From NCBI GenBank assembly GCA_038240015.1, contig JBBSEF010000010.1, positions 1 to 64,000 on the forward strand: a stretch of 64,000 nt of DNA, read 5' to 3'. Below the pieces are notes generated by a model. The model was not told the DNA's origin. It made no database searches and worked only from the letters and a program-made list of their open reading frames with translations. This stretch comes from CAHJXF01 sp038240015 (GTDB lineage: Bacteria; Pseudomonadota; Gammaproteobacteria; Burkholderiales; Burkholderiaceae_D). Below are positions 8,491 through 18,906 of the stretch, piece after piece (the stretch's first letter is position 1; every line of letters starts with the position of its first letter). Made by a program: the position numbers and the translations under genes.

Positions 8491-9326
8491 GCGCGCATTG
8501 TAAGAGCGCGCATCAACAGCAACGGCGCATCGGTCCTGATGATCGTCGGTCTCTTCGTGAAAACGTTTCCGTCGACGCGCTCGATCTTCTCGAGGATGCG
8601 CAGACCACCCTGCACGACCAGCCGCAACTCGAAGCCGATGCGTCCGCGCAAGGCGAGCCCGAGCGGCGCGCCTTCCTGCATCATCGCCCGCGTTCGCGTC
8701 ACCTCGAAGTGCATCAGTTGCCGCCATGCGGGCGCGATGACCAGCGCGGTAGCGTCGCCCATCAACATCGCTTCGCTCACGCCGAAACGCTCGAGGTCCG
8801 CGCGCGGAAGATAGATACGATCCTTGCCGAGATCGATCTCAACGTCCTGCCAGAAATTGATCCATTGCAACGCGGTGCAGATGCGGTCGGACCAGAGGCG
8901 ATGCTGTTCGCTGTCGGCGCCGTAGAGAATCAGCATCAAACGTCCCACCGGATTCGCTGAGCGACAGCAATAGTCGAGCAGCATCGCGTCGTCGTCATAG
9001 CGGGTGACGATCACGTCCTGCGAGAACGCGGACAACAGATCGCGGAAGAGGCCGATCGGCAAACGATGTGCGCGGATCACCGCGGCCAACGCGTCGAACA
9101 TCGCGCCCTCGGGCGCCCGCAAGGGCGCCTGCTCGGCTTCGATTCGCACGAGCTGTGCGTCGTATGCGGCGAGCGATGCGGTGCGCTCTTGAGGAGCGGC
9201 GTCGCCTTCGTCGGCCAGATCGTCGGCACTGCGCGCGAACCGATAGATGACCTCGACCGCTGCACGCAGCCGACGCGGCACGAGCCATGAAGCGACCGGG
9301 AAATTTTCGTAGTGCGCGACGGGCAT
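8487..9326 (-). CDS. hpnC: Hydroxysqualene synthase HpnC
   Basis: Converts presqualene diphosphate to hydroxysqualene. The 279-residue protein begins MPVAHYENFPVASWLVPRRL, typical of HpnC, and has the motifs RSADDLADEGD and NFWQDVEIDLGKDRIYLP. The frame extends a further 65 codons upstream, but that part is a low-complexity stretch created by a 12-bp tandem repeat and has no family similarity, so the ATG at 9326 is used. Its stop overlaps the hpnD ATG by 4 bp, so C and D are coupled; hpnE is 1.9 kb downstream, beyond the nitrile hydratase genes. Confidence 0.92.
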   Translation of the reverse strand: MPVAHYENFPVASWLVPRRLRAAVEVIYRFARSADDLADEGDAAPQERTASLAAYDAQLVRIEAEQAPLRAPEGAMFDALAAVIRAHRLPIGLFRDLLSAFSQDVIVTRYDDDAMLLDYCCRSANPVGRLMLILYGADSEQHRLWSDRICTALQWINFWQDVEIDLGKDRIYLPRADLERFGVSEAMLMGDATALVIAPAWRQLMHFEVTRTRAMMQEGAPLGLALRGRIGFELRLVVQGGLRILEKIERVDGNVFTKRPTIIRTDAPLLLMRALTMRA

Positions 9327-9359
9327 GGGCGGCTCGGATGAAGCGCGGGAGTATAGGTG

Positions 9360-9395
9360 TACGCACATCGGGACGCACATCGAGACGCACATCGG
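9360..9395. repeat. Three 12-bp tandem units upstream of hpnC
   Basis: The units TACGCACATCGG, GACGCACATCGA and GACGCACATCGG follow each other directly and then degenerate. They lie in the hpnC leader, 34 bp before its start codon on the opposite strand reading. No coding role is apparent. Confidence 0.9.
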
Positions 9396-9477
9396 AGGCG
9401 CAGATCGCGCAAGCGCGCAGGCGCACAAGCGTGCCCGTTGCGCCAATCGGCGCGCCGAAAGGTCCCGAGGCATCGCG

Positions 9478-9483
9478 TATAAT
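9478..9483 (+). promoter_or_regulatory. Candidate -10 element for tRNA-Leu and possibly tig
   Basis: A perfect TATAAT 80 bp upstream of the tRNA-Leu. The hexamer 17 bp further upstream (CCGAAA) is a poor -35, so this is a weak prediction based on the -10 and position only. Confidence 0.35.
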
Positions 9484-9563
9484 TCGGCGCCGATCAAGCG
9501 GCGCGCGCCTGATCGGGACAACGCGACAGGATGATGCGGCCGGATGCGCCGCGAGGCGTCACC

Positions 9564-9650
9564 GCGAGGGTGGCGAAATTGGTAGACGCACCAGGTTTAG
9601 GTCCTGACGCCAGTAATGGTGTAGGGGTTCGAGTCCCCTCCCTCGCACCA
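9564..9650 (+). tRNA. tRNA-Leu (anticodon TAG)
   Basis: 87-nt class II tRNA with encoded CCA. The acceptor arms GCGAGGG (9564-9570) and CCCTCGC (9640-9646) pair perfectly. The anticodon loop TTTAGGT puts TAG at 9598-9600, decoding CUN leucine codons. The extended variable arm expected of tRNA-Leu is present. The sequence closely follows the E. coli tRNA-Leu(UAG) pattern around GCGAAATTGGTAGACGCACC. Position directly before tig is conserved in betaproteobacteria. The outer pair of the anticodon stem is a C-A mismatch. Confidence 0.97.
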
Positions 9651-9804
9651 TCCGCATTTGCGTCGACTGTCGGCGTTTCCCGTTCAAGCCTTCAACGATG
9701 ATCGGCAAGCGCAGTGGGTGCGACTATCGATCGCTTCCTCGACTCCGGTCACGGCTCTCTCTTTGTCTCACGCTCTCTCTTGAATTACTGAATACGGAAT
9801 CAGC

Positions 9805-11190
9805 ATGCAAGTCGAAAACCTCGGAAAACTCGAACGCCGTCTTCACATCTCGGTCCCTGTCTCGGAAATCGAGAAGGAAGTCGATACGCGCCTGAAGAGC
9901 CTCTCGCGCTCGGTGCGCATGCCGGGCTTTCGTCCGGGCAAGGTACCCATCAAGATCGTCGCGCAGCAGTACGGCTTTCAAGTGCACAACGAAGTGCTCA
10001 ACGAGAAGATCGGCGGCGCGTTCAACAAGGCGGTCGAGGAAGCCAAGCTGCGCGTCGCGGGCTCGCCCAGCATCACCGCGAAGCAGAACGTCGATGTGGC
10101 CGGAAGTGAAAGCGCGGTCGCGTTCGATGCGACCTTCGAGGTCTATCCCGAAGTGAAGATCGCCGCGCTCGACGCGGCTGAAGTCAAGCGCGCGAAGACC
10201 AGCATCGACGATGCCGCGGTCGACAAGACCATCGAGATCCTTCGCAAGCAGCGCACGCACTACCATTCCAAGAGCCACGGCGCGCATGACGAAGGAGCAC
10301 ATGAGCAACGCGCGCACGACGAAGGCGCCCATGCAGCGCCGGCGGGGACGGACCTTGCCGCGCAAGCCGGCGACCGCGTCACGGTGGACTTCGTCGCCAC
10401 GATAGCCGGCGCAGCGTTCGATGGCGGCAGCGGCAAAGACTTCGCATTCGTGATCGGTGACGGCGGCATGCTTCCCGAGTTCGAGCAGGCGGTGACGGGA
10501 TTGGCGAAGGATCAATCGACGAGCTTCGATCTTACCTTTCCCACCGACTACCGAGGCGCCGAAGTAGCCGGCAAGACAGCGCGATTCGAGGTCACGGTCA
10601 AGGATGTCGAATGGGCTCACGTGCCTGCAGTCGATTCGGAATTCGCACGAGCGCTGGGCGTCGCTGACGGCGATCTCGACCGCATGCGCCTGGACATCCG
10701 CAGCAATCTGGAACGCGAAGTGAAGAAGCGTTTGCAGCTGCGCACAAGGGACAGCGTGATGACTGCGCTGCTCGCTTCCGCGCAGATGGACGTCCCGAAG
10801 GCGTTGATCGACAACGAGATCGAGCAGTTGATTGCCAACGCACGCGAGGAAATGCGCCGTCGCGGGATGGCCGAAGATGCGATGCCGCTCACGCCCGAAT
10901 TGTTCGCCGACCAAGCCGGGCATCGGGTGCGGCTTGGACTCGTGCTCGCCGAGCTGGTCAGGCAACACCAGCTGCAAGCCAGCCCCGAGCAGGTCAAGGT
11001 GCACGTGGAAGATCTCGCACAGAGTTACGAGAAGCCGGCCGATGTCGTGCGCTGGTATTTCGCGGATCGAAAGCGCTTGAACGAGATCGAAGCTCTTGTG
11101 CTGGAGGAAAACGTCGTCAACTTCGTGCTCGGCAAAGCGCGCGTCAATGATGCGGACGTGCCGTTCGACGAATTGATGGGTAATGTCTAA
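9805..11190 (+). CDS. tig: Trigger factor, with a His-rich insert
   Basis: Ribosome-bound folding chaperone. Domains: N-terminal ribosome-binding domain with the tail signature at GFRPGKVP (about residues 45-52), FKBP-type peptidyl-prolyl isomerase domain (about 180-265, with GDRVTVDF and [13 protein letters not shown]), and C-terminal helical chaperone domain. At 461 residues it exceeds E. coli (432). The excess is mostly a His/Ala/Glu/Asp-rich stretch at about residues 152-178, between the ribosome-binding and isomerase domains, made of two 10-residue units starting AHDEGAH. It heads the tig–clpP–clpX–lon block. Confidence 0.95.
   Translation: MQVENLGKLERRLHISVPVSEIEKEVDTRLKSLSRSVRMPGFRPGKVPIKIVAQQYGFQVHNEVLNEKIGGAFNKAVEEAKLRVAGSPSITAKQNVDVAGSESAVAFDATFEVYPEVKIAALDAAEVKRAKTSIDDAAVDKTIEILRKQRTHYHSKSHGAHDEGAHEQRAHDEGAHAAPAGTDLAAQAGDRVTVDFVATIAGAAFDGGSGKDFAFVIGDGGMLPEFEQAVTGLAKDQSTSFDLTFPTDYRGAEVAGKTARFEVTVKDVEWAHVPAVDSEFARALGVADGDLDRMRLDIRSNLEREVKKRLQLRTRDSVMTALLASAQMDVPKALIDNEIEQLIANAREEMRRRGMAEDAMPLTPELFADQAGHRVRLGLVLAELVRQHQLQASPEQVKVHVEDLAQSYEKPADVVRWYFADRKRLNEIEALVLEENVVNFVLGKARVNDADVPFDELMGNV
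10281..10340 (+). repeat. Two imperfect 30-bp tandem units inside tig
   Basis: 10281-10310 and 10311-10340 are near copies, both starting CGCGCA(T/C)GACGAAGG. Each encodes a 10-residue His-rich unit. The duplication keeps the reading frame. Confidence 0.85.
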
Positions 11191-11246
11191 GTGCGGCCCG
11201 CGTGCGGTACAAGAGCAGCGCAAGGCAGACGAGAGGATCGAGACAC

Positions 11247-11882
11247 ATGAACTATCCTGAAGCATTCAATGCCAATGAGCCTGTCGGGCTCGGCATGGTC
11301 CCCATGGTCATCGAGCAATCGGGGAGAGGGGAGCGGGCCTACGATATCTATTCGCGGCTGCTCAAGGAACGCATCATCTTTCTGGTCGGGCCGGTCAACG
11401 ATCTGACCGCGAACCTGGTGGTCGCGCAGCTCTTGTTCCTCGAGTCGGAGAATCCCGACAAGGACATTTCGTTCTACATCAATTCACCGGGCGGCTCGAT
11501 CTACTCGGGTCTCGCGATCTACGACACGATGCAGTTCGTCAAGCCCGATGTCTCGACGCTGTGCACTGGCATGGCCGCGAGCATGGGTTCTTTCCTGCTC
11601 GCCGCGGGCGCGAAGGGCAAGCGTTTTGCGCTACCGAATTCGCGCATCATGATCCATCAGCCATCAGGTGGTTCTGAGGGTAAAGCGGCCGACATCGAAA
11701 TTCAGGCCAAGGAAATCCTGTATCTGCGCGATCGTTTGAATCGTATCTATTCGGAGCGGACCGGCCAGCCGATCGAGCGCATCGAGAAAGACACCGACCG
11801 CGATACGTTCATGTCGGCCGAGCAGGCGAAAGAGTACGGGCTCGTCGATCAGGTCCTCACGTCGCGCTCCACCGAAGCTTGA
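11247..11882 (+). CDS. clpP: ATP-dependent Clp protease proteolytic subunit
   Basis: Serine peptidase that forms the two-ring degradation chamber used with ClpX or ClpA. The 211-residue protein has the catalytic Ser112 in GMAASMGS, His137 in MIHQPSGG, and the handle and head motifs [20 protein letters not shown]. The ATG at 11247 is preceded by GAGAGG at a suitable distance; the longer frame from 11202 adds 15 non-conserved codons. It sits 56 bp after tig and 119 bp before clpX. Confidence 0.96.
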   Translation: MNYPEAFNANEPVGLGMVPMVIEQSGRGERAYDIYSRLLKERIIFLVGPVNDLTANLVVAQLLFLESENPDKDISFYINSPGGSIYSGLAIYDTMQFVKPDVSTLCTGMAASMGSFLLAAGAKGKRFALPNSRIMIHQPSGGSEGKAADIEIQAKEILYLRDRLNRIYSERTGQPIERIEKDTDRDTFMSAEQAKEYGLVDQVLTSRSTEA

Positions 11883-12001
11883 TTGCGCACGTTGTTGCGT
11901 GTTGTGCACGCATGGCATGCTCGCCCGTCTGGTTGGCCGACCGCCCCGCAAAAAGCACGGTATAGTTCATTCGAGTTCAACCAGTTGCGGGACGAAGCGG
12001 C

Positions 12002-13273
<1,272 letters not shown>

Positions 13274-13375
13274 AGGTATTTGCAGGAAGCGCCGATAGCC
13301 TGTTCATCGCGGGCATCGCGTCAATTGAAGGACCGCTGTAATCGGGCGGTACCGCTCAAGTCGGCTTCAATCGCA

Positions 13376-13410
13376 AAGCCGTTCATGTATGGTGCATGAG
13401 CGGCTTTTTT
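13376..13410 (+). terminator. Rho-independent terminator after clpX
   Basis: The arms AAGCCGTTCATG and CATGAGCGGCTT form a 12-bp stem with a single G-T wobble and a 5-base loop, and the stem runs directly into six T residues. Located 103 bp after the clpX stop and 148 bp before lon. Confidence 0.75.
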
Positions 13411-13431
13411 CGTTTGCAGTTTTTGCAAACG
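13411..13431. repeat. Perfect 8-bp inverted repeat in the lon leader region
   Basis: CGTTTGCA and TGCAAACG flank a 5-base loop and follow the terminator immediately. The segment GAGCGGCTTTTT plus GTTTGC occurs at 13398 and again at 13452, so this 284-bp clpX–lon gap has one direct repeat as well as two hairpins. A possible regulatory region of lon. I could not identify a convincing sigma-70 or heat-shock promoter. Confidence 0.5.
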
Positions 13432-13557
13432 CAACAAGCCACCAGAATTTTGAGCGGCTTTTTGTTTGCGGCTTTCCGTACCGCGAGGGGTGAAAGCGCC
13501 TCTTGCAACCGGAACGTTGAGCATCATCTACGGCTGATCCGTATTGAAAGGAAGAAC

Positions 13558-16005
13558 ATGGCCGTGACCACCAGTTTGTCCGACGAGCGCATCCAGCTGC
13601 CGCTTCTGCCGTTGCGCGATGTGGTGATTTTTCCGCACATGGTGATCCCGCTGTTCGTGGGCCGCCCCAAATCGATCAAGGCGCTCGAGACCGCGATGGA
13701 GGCGGGCAAGAGCATCATGCTGGTAGCGCAGAAGACCGCGTCGAAGGATGAGCCGTCGCCCGAAGACATCTACGAGATCGGGTGCGTGTCGAATATCCTG
13801 CAGATGTTGAAGCTGCCCGACGGTACCGTGAAGGTGCTGGTCGAAGGCGCGCAGCGCGCGCGCATCCACAAGATCGACGAGCTCGAGACGCACTTCGTGT
13901 GCGATCTCACGCCGGTCGCACCGGAAGAAGAACAGAACGCCGAGCTCGAAGCGATGCGCCGCACGATCGTCCAGCAGTTCGATCAGTACGTGAAGCTCAA
14001 CAAAAAAATTCCGCCCGAGATCCTCACGTCGTTGTCGGGTATCGATGATTCGGGTCGTCTGGCCGACACCATCGCCGCGCATCTGCCGCTCAAGCTCGAA
14101 CAGAAGCAGGCCGTGCTCGAAATGTTCAAGGTCTCCGAGCGTCTCGAGCACTTGCTCACGCAGCTCGAGACCGAGCTCGACATCCTTCAGGTCGAAAAGC
14201 GCATCCGCGGCCGCGTCAAGCGCCAGATGGAAAAGAGTCAGCGCGAGTATTACTTGAACGAGCAGGTCAAGGCGATCCAGAAGGAACTCGGCGAAGGCGA
14301 AGACGGCGCCGACATCGAAGAGCTCGAGAAGAAGATCAAGGCCGCGCGCATGTCGAAGGAAGCGAAGACCAAGGCTGACGGCGAGTTGAAGAAGTTGAAG
14401 ATGATGTCGCCGATGTCGGCTGAGGCCACCGTCGTGCGCAACTACCTCGACACGTTGGTCGGCCTGCCGTGGAAGAAGAAGAGCAAGGTCACCAACGATC
14501 TGAAGCAGGCCGAACAGGTCTTGAACGAAGACCACTTCGGCCTCGACAAGGTCAAGGAACGCATCCTCGAATATCTCGCGGTCCAGCAGCGCGTCGACAA
14601 ATTGAAGGCGCCGATCCTGTGCTTGGTCGGACCTCCCGGCGTGGGCAAGACGTCGCTGGGTCAATCGATCGCGCGCGCGACCAATCGCAAGTTCGTTCGC
14701 ATGGCTTTGGGCGGCGTGCGCGACGAGGCCGAGATCCGTGGGCACCGCCGCACTTACATCGGTTCGATGCCCGGCAAGATCCTGCAGAGCCTGACCAAGG
14801 CGGGGGTTCGCAATCCGCTCTTCCTGCTCGACGAAGTCGACAAGATGGGCCAGGACTTCCGCGGTGATCCTGCATCGGCGCTGCTCGAAGTGCTCGACCC
14901 GGAGCAGAACCATACCTTCCAGGACCACTACATCGAAGTCGATTTCGATTTGTCGGATGTGATGTTCGTCGCGACGTCGAACTCGTTTAACATTCCGCCG
15001 GCGCTGCTCGATCGCATGGAGGTGATTCGCCTCTCGGGTTACACCGAAGAAGAGAAGGTCAACATCGCATTGCGCTATCTGCTGCCCAAGCAGATCAGGA
15101 ACAACGGCGTCAAGAAGGACGAGCTGCATGTCGCCGAGAGTGCGGTGCGCGACATCATTCGCTATTACTCACGAGAGGCGGGCGTGCGTGCGCTCGAGCG
15201 CGAGATCTCCAAGATCTGCCGGAAGGTCGTCAAGATGCTGTTGTTGAAGAAGCACGACGGCAAGGTGCAGGTCACCGCGCGCAACCTCGACAAGTTCCTC
15301 GGCGTGCGCCGCTACAACTTCGGCATGGCCGAGAAGGCGAATCAGATAGGTCAGGTCAACGGCCTCGCGTGGACCGAGGTCGGAGGCGATCTCTTGACGA
15401 TCGAAGTCGCGGTGATGCCGGGCAAAGGAAAGATCGAACGGACGGGCTCGCTCGGCGACGTCATGAAAGAGTCGGTCGAAGCGGCGCGTTCGGTGGTGCG
15501 CTCGCGTTCGCGGCGTCTGGGCATACCCGACGACGCGTGGGAAAAGCGCGATATGCACGTGCACGCGCCCGAAGGCGCGACGCCCAAGGACGGACCTTCA
15601 GCGGGCGCCGCGATCACGCTCGCGATGGTCTCGGCCCTCACCAGGATTCCGGTGAAGGCCGATGTCGCGATGACCGGTGAGATCACGCTGCGCGGAGAGG
15701 TGCTTCCGATCGGCGGACTCAAGGAGAAGTTGCTCGCGGCGCATCGCGGCGGCATCAAGACCGTGCTGATCCCCGAAGACAACGTAAAGGACCTGCACGA
15801 GATTGCCGACAACGTGAAGAACCGACTCGAGATCATTCCGGTGAAGTGGATCGATCGCGTGCTCGAGGTCGCGCTCGAACGCCAGCCGGTGCCGCTGCCC
15901 GAAGATGTCGATGCCGCTTCGGCCGCAGTGGTAGATGCGGCTGTCGCGACACACGTGATCCCGGCCGAGCAAGCCATCGAAGAAAGCAAGCTCATCAAGC
16001 ATTGA
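13558..16005 (+). CDS. lon: ATP-dependent protease Lon
   Basis: Cytoplasmic AAA+ serine protease that removes misfolded and regulatory proteins. 815 residues: N-terminal substrate-binding LON domain starting [16 protein letters not shown]; Walker [10 protein letters not shown] with K364; protease domain with Ser681 in DGPSAGAAI and Lys724, the family's Ser-Lys dyad at the usual 43-residue spacing. The ATG at 13558 follows AAAGGAAG, a good ribosome binding site. The frame continues 54 codons upstream through the two hairpins and is not coding there. Confidence 0.97.
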   Translation: MAVTTSLSDERIQLPLLPLRDVVIFPHMVIPLFVGRPKSIKALETAMEAGKSIMLVAQKTASKDEPSPEDIYEIGCVSNILQMLKLPDGTVKVLVEGAQRARIHKIDELETHFVCDLTPVAPEEEQNAELEAMRRTIVQQFDQYVKLNKKIPPEILTSLSGIDDSGRLADTIAAHLPLKLEQKQAVLEMFKVSERLEHLLTQLETELDILQVEKRIRGRVKRQMEKSQREYYLNEQVKAIQKELGEGEDGADIEELEKKIKAARMSKEAKTKADGELKKLKMMSPMSAEATVVRNYLDTLVGLPWKKKSKVTNDLKQAEQVLNEDHFGLDKVKERILEYLAVQQRVDKLKAPILCLVGPPGVGKTSLGQSIARATNRKFVRMALGGVRDEAEIRGHRRTYIGSMPGKILQSLTKAGVRNPLFLLDEVDKMGQDFRGDPASALLEVLDPEQNHTFQDHYIEVDFDLSDVMFVATSNSFNIPPALLDRMEVIRLSGYTEEEKVNIALRYLLPKQIRNNGVKKDELHVAESAVRDIIRYYSREAGVRALEREISKICRKVVKMLLLKKHDGKVQVTARNLDKFLGVRRYNFGMAEKANQIGQVNGLAWTEVGGDLLTIEVAVMPGKGKIERTGSLGDVMKESVEAARSVVRSRSRRLGIPDDAWEKRDMHVHAPEGATPKDGPSAGAAITLAMVSALTRIPVKADVAMTGEITLRGEVLPIGGLKEKLLAAHRGGIKTVLIPEDNVKDLHEIADNVKNRLEIIPVKWIDRVLEVALERQPVPLPEDVDAASAAVVDAAVATHVIPAEQAIEESKLIKH

Positions 16006-16033
16006 GACGGTCGGGTCGACGACACAAGACATC

Positions 16034-16071
16034 GCGCGGCATTGAAAAATTTTCGATGTCGCGCTTTTTTT
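16034..16071 (+). terminator. Rho-independent terminator after lon
   Basis: GCGCGGCATTGAA pairs with TTCGATGTCGCGC (two G-T wobbles) and is followed by seven T residues. It separates lon from the independently promoted HU gene. Confidence 0.8.
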
Positions 16072-16086
16072 CAGGGTCGTTGCGTC

Positions 16087-16115
16087 TTGACACCGCACTC
16101 CTCACATTGCTTAAT
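16087..16115 (+). promoter_or_regulatory. Sigma-70-type promoter for the HU gene
   Basis: A consensus -35 TTGACA at 16087-16092, a 17-bp spacer, and CTTAAT at 16110-16115 as -10. The HU start is 35 bp beyond, and the preceding terminator makes a separate promoter necessary. Confidence 0.65.
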
Positions 16116-16149
16116 GTTCGCCCAAACCGAAAACTTCAGAGGGGTGTAA

Positions 16150-16422
16150 ATGAACAAGTCAGAGTTGATCGCTCACATTTCGCAATCGGCCGATATCTCG
16201 AAGGCGGCTGCGGGTCGTGCGCTCGAGTCCGTCGTGTCGGGCATCAAGACGACGCTCAAGAAAAACGGCAGTGTGACTCTGGTCGGCTTTGGAACATTTA
16301 CCGTGGGCAAGCGCGCCGCACGCACGGGGCGCAATCCGCAGACGGGTGCAGCGATCAAGATCAAGGCGGCCAAGGTTCCCAAGTTCCGCGCTGGCAAGGC
16401 GTTGAAGGATGCAGTAAACTAA
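16150..16422 (+). CDS. hupB: DNA-binding protein HU-beta
   Basis: Small nucleoid protein that bends DNA as a dimer. The 90-residue sequence has the family signature [21 protein letters not shown], covering the DNA-contacting beta arms with the Pro at the intercalating tip, and the usual start MNKSELI. The ribosome binding site AGAGGGG precedes the ATG. Location between lon and the tRNA-Val/tRNA-Asp pair is the common betaproteobacterial order. Confidence 0.96.
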   Translation: MNKSELIAHISQSADISKAAAGRALESVVSGIKTTLKKNGSVTLVGFGTFTVGKRAARTGRNPQTGAAIKIKAAKVPKFRAGKALKDAVN

Positions 16423-16511
16423 CGCGCTTTGCTGGGTCCGTAATCGATCCCGCGAATCGATTGCAATGGGGATGAAAGAACGCGTTGCAAGCGCTGTGAG
16501 CGAGGCGTATC

Positions 16512-16587
16512 GGGTGCTTAGCTCAGTTGGTAGAGCGGCGCCCTTACAAGGCGTAGGTCGGGAGTTCGAGCCTCTCAGCACCCACCA
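16512..16587 (+). tRNA. tRNA-Val (anticodon TAC)
   Basis: 76-nt tRNA with encoded CCA. Acceptor arms GGGTGCT and AGCACCC pair. The anticodon loop CTTACAA gives TAC at 16545-16547. The D-arm AGCTCAGTTGGTAGAGC and T-loop GTTCGAGCC are canonical. It lies 18 bp upstream of tRNA-Asp and is probably cotranscribed with it. Confidence 0.97.
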
Positions 16588-16605
16588 AGCAGGTCGGTCG
16601 TATCT

Positions 16606-16682
16606 GGAGTGGTAGTTCAGTTGGTTAGAATACCGGCCTGTCACGCCGGGGGTCGCGGGTTCGAGTCCCGTCCACTCCGCCA
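16606..16682 (+). tRNA. tRNA-Asp (anticodon GTC)
   Basis: 77-nt tRNA with encoded CCA. Acceptor arms GGAGTGG and CCACTCC pair. The anticodon loop CTGTCAC gives GTC at 16640-16642. The T-loop GTTCGAGTCCCG is canonical. A terminator begins 9 bp after the end. Confidence 0.97.
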
Positions 16683-16690
16683 AATCCGAG

Positions 16691-16716
16691 AAGGCGAACG
16701 TTCGTTCGCCTTTTTT
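16691..16716 (+). terminator. Rho-independent terminator after tRNA-Val/tRNA-Asp
   Basis: AAGGCGAAC and GTTCGCCTT form a perfect 9-bp stem with a GTTC loop, followed by a run of T residues. Confidence 0.87.
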
Positions 16717-16764
16717 GTTATCTGCGCCCTCACTGTACGGAGCGCATCGACCAGAAACGGGACC

Positions 16765-18744
16765 ATGTTCGATTTCATCCGTTCGCATCAGCGCCTGATG
16801 CAGTTGATTCTTCTGATCCTGATCGTGCCGTCGTTCGTCTTCTTCGGCATTCAGGGCTACGACCGCATGCGTCGCGACACGCAGGGCGTCGCGTCGGTCG
16901 GAGGCCAGACCATCACTCAGGCGGAACTCGACAGCGCGCAACGCGACCAGCTCGCGCGCATGCGCCAGAACTTCGGACCGAATGTCGACACGGCGTTGTT
17001 CGATTCACCCGAAGCGCGCGCCCAAACGCTGAACGGCCTGATCGCTCAGCGCGTCTTGTTCCTGCAGGCGCAGAAGCAGTCGCTCGGTACATCCGACCGC
17101 AAGCTGCAGGAAACGATCATGAACATTCCCGCCTTGCAGGACAACGGGCGTTTCAGCCCGGATCGTTACCAGGCGCTGCTTGCGCAGCAGGGGATGACAC
17201 CGGCGGTCTTCGAAGGGCGCCTGCGTGAAGACCTCGCGCTGCAACAGCTCAGCGCCGCGGTGGAAGATTCGGTGATCGTGCCGCAGAAAATCATCGAGCG
17301 CTTCGCGGCGCTCATCGCCCAGCGCCGCGACGTCTCGCAGATCGTGCTCAACGCCGCCGATTTCGCGCCGCGCGTGAAGCTCGCACCCGATGCGGTGCAA
17401 AAACAATACGACGCGCATCCGGGCGACTACATGACGCCCGAATCGGTCAAGGCCGAATACATCGTGCTGAACGCCGATGCGATGGCCAAGCAAGTCACGC
17501 TGTCGGATCAAGACGCGCGCGACTTCTACGAACAGAACAAGAAGCGCTACGAGGTTCCCGAGCAGCGACGCGCAAGCCACATCCTGATCGCGGTCCCCAA
17601 GGCCGCCAGTGAAGCAGACAAGGCGAAGGCCAAGGCGAAGGCCGAAGAAGTTCTCGTGAAAGCCCGCGCCCAGCCGGCGGACTTCGCCAAACTCGCCAAG
17701 CAATATTCGGAAGACCCGGGCTCCGCCGCCAATGGAGGCGACCTCGATTTTCTGGGCAAGGGTGCGACGGTGCCGCCGTTCGAGGCCGCGCTGTTTGCGC
17801 AGAAGGAAAATGAAATCGGCGGCATCGTGCAAAGCGACTTCGGTTATCACATCATCGAAGTGACCGGCGTCAAGCCCGCGCAGATCAAGCCTTACGAGTC
17901 CGTCAAAGGCGAGATCGAGGCCGAGATCAAGAAGCAACTCGCGCAAAAGAAATTCACCGACGCGGCCGAGGCCTTCTCCAACGGCGTGTACGAGCAAGGC
18001 GATTCGCTTTTGCCCACCGCGCAAAAATTTGGTTTGCCCATCGTGATCGCCGATCATTTGACGCGCATCCCTGTGCCCAATGCCAATCCCGGCCCGCTGA
18101 CCAACCCCAAGCTCCTCGCTTCCTTGTTCTCGGCCGATTCGATCAAGAAGCATCACAACACCGAGGCTGTCGAGACCAGCCCTGGCTCGCTGGCCTCGGC
18201 GCGCATCGTCGACTACAGGCCCGCGACGAAGAGACCTCTCGCCGAAGTCGCCGAGTCGATCAAGACCAGGCTCACCGACGTCGAGGCGAAGAAGCTGGCC
18301 GATGAGGCCGGCAAGGTGAAGCTGGCGCAATTGCGTGCGGGCGATCGCCTGGGAGAAGGCACGGGCGCTGCCGCGGAGGGCGTCCCCGACCTTAAGTTCG
18401 GACCGGCCAAGCCGGTGTCGCGTCTGGAGCGTTCCGATTTTTCGGGCGAAGCCGTCGCCGAAATTTTCAAGACCGATGCCTCTCGGCTGCCCGTCTACAC
18501 CGGTCTGGTATTGCCTTCGGGCGACTATGCGCTCTACCGGATATCAGGCGTGTCGACGGCGACCGACCCAGACCCCAACCATCGGGTCGCGCTGACGCAA
18601 AGCATCGCCAAGCAATTGGGCGCGATCGAGTTCGACGGCTATCTGACCGACCTGCGCAACCGCACCAAGGTCAAGGTCAATGCGCCGTATGCGGGGTTGA
18701 TCGAGAAGGCCGCCACGGCCTCGACCAAGTCGCCGGGCTCGTAA
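16765..18744 (+). CDS. ppiD: Periplasmic folding chaperone PpiD (SurA N-terminal/parvulin)
   Basis: Inner-membrane-anchored periplasmic chaperone that acts near the Sec translocon. 659 residues: short cytoplasmic start MFDFIRSHQR, one hydrophobic segment at about residues 12-29, a SurA-like N-terminal domain, a parvulin domain at about 265-370 (RRASHILIAV, SEDPGSAANGGDLDF, GYHIIEVT), and a C-terminal chaperone region. The frame extends upstream across the tRNA-Asp, which is not coding, so the ATG at 16765 is used. It follows the tRNA terminator by 48 bp. Confidence 0.92.
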   Translation: MFDFIRSHQRLMQLILLILIVPSFVFFGIQGYDRMRRDTQGVASVGGQTITQAELDSAQRDQLARMRQNFGPNVDTALFDSPEARAQTLNGLIAQRVLFLQAQKQSLGTSDRKLQETIMNIPALQDNGRFSPDRYQALLAQQGMTPAVFEGRLREDLALQQLSAAVEDSVIVPQKIIERFAALIAQRRDVSQIVLNAADFAPRVKLAPDAVQKQYDAHPGDYMTPESVKAEYIVLNADAMAKQVTLSDQDARDFYEQNKKRYEVPEQRRASHILIAVPKAASEADKAKAKAKAEEVLVKARAQPADFAKLAKQYSEDPGSAANGGDLDFLGKGATVPPFEAALFAQKENEIGGIVQSDFGYHIIEVTGVKPAQIKPYESVKGEIEAEIKKQLAQKKFTDAAEAFSNGVYEQGDSLLPTAQKFGLPIVIADHLTRIPVPNANPGPLTNPKLLASLFSADSIKKHHNTEAVETSPGSLASARIVDYRPATKRPLAEVAESIKTRLTDVEAKKLADEAGKVKLAQLRAGDRLGEGTGAAAEGVPDLKFGPAKPVSRLERSDFSGEAVAEIFKTDASRLPVYTGLVLPSGDYALYRISGVSTATDPDPNHRVALTQSIAKQLGAIEFDGYLTDLRNRTKVKVNAPYAGLIEKAATASTKSPGS

Positions 18745-18776
18745 CGCGGCCGTAAGCTCGCGTCCACGCGGTGTGC

Positions 18777-18799
18777 TCAATGCGGGTTTGCCGCATTGA
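18777..18799 (+). terminator. Hairpin after ppiD, possible weak terminator
   Basis: TCAATGCGG and CCGCATTGA form a perfect 9-bp stem around GTTTG, 32 bp after the ppiD stop. No T-run follows, so termination would have to be factor-dependent, or the hairpin serves another purpose such as transcript end protection. Confidence 0.4.
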
Positions 18800-18906
18800 C
18801 AAGCGACCATGCGTTGCGCAAGCATGATCCGTCGTACGATGATTCTGTATGCATGATTCGGCACGACCGAGTCGACGGTGCGGCCTGGACCTTCGGAGGT
18901 GTCTGC

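Noticed and set aside
13396..13557. 54-codon in-frame extension upstream of lon
   Set aside because: It runs through a terminator and a second hairpin, has no similarity to Lon, and the ATG at 13558 has a good ribosome binding site.
13450..13557. Possible heat-shock (sigma-32) promoter before lon, CTTGCAA followed by CATCATCTA
   Set aside because: Both halves match the consensus poorly; there is no evidence beyond the expectation that lon is heat-inducible.
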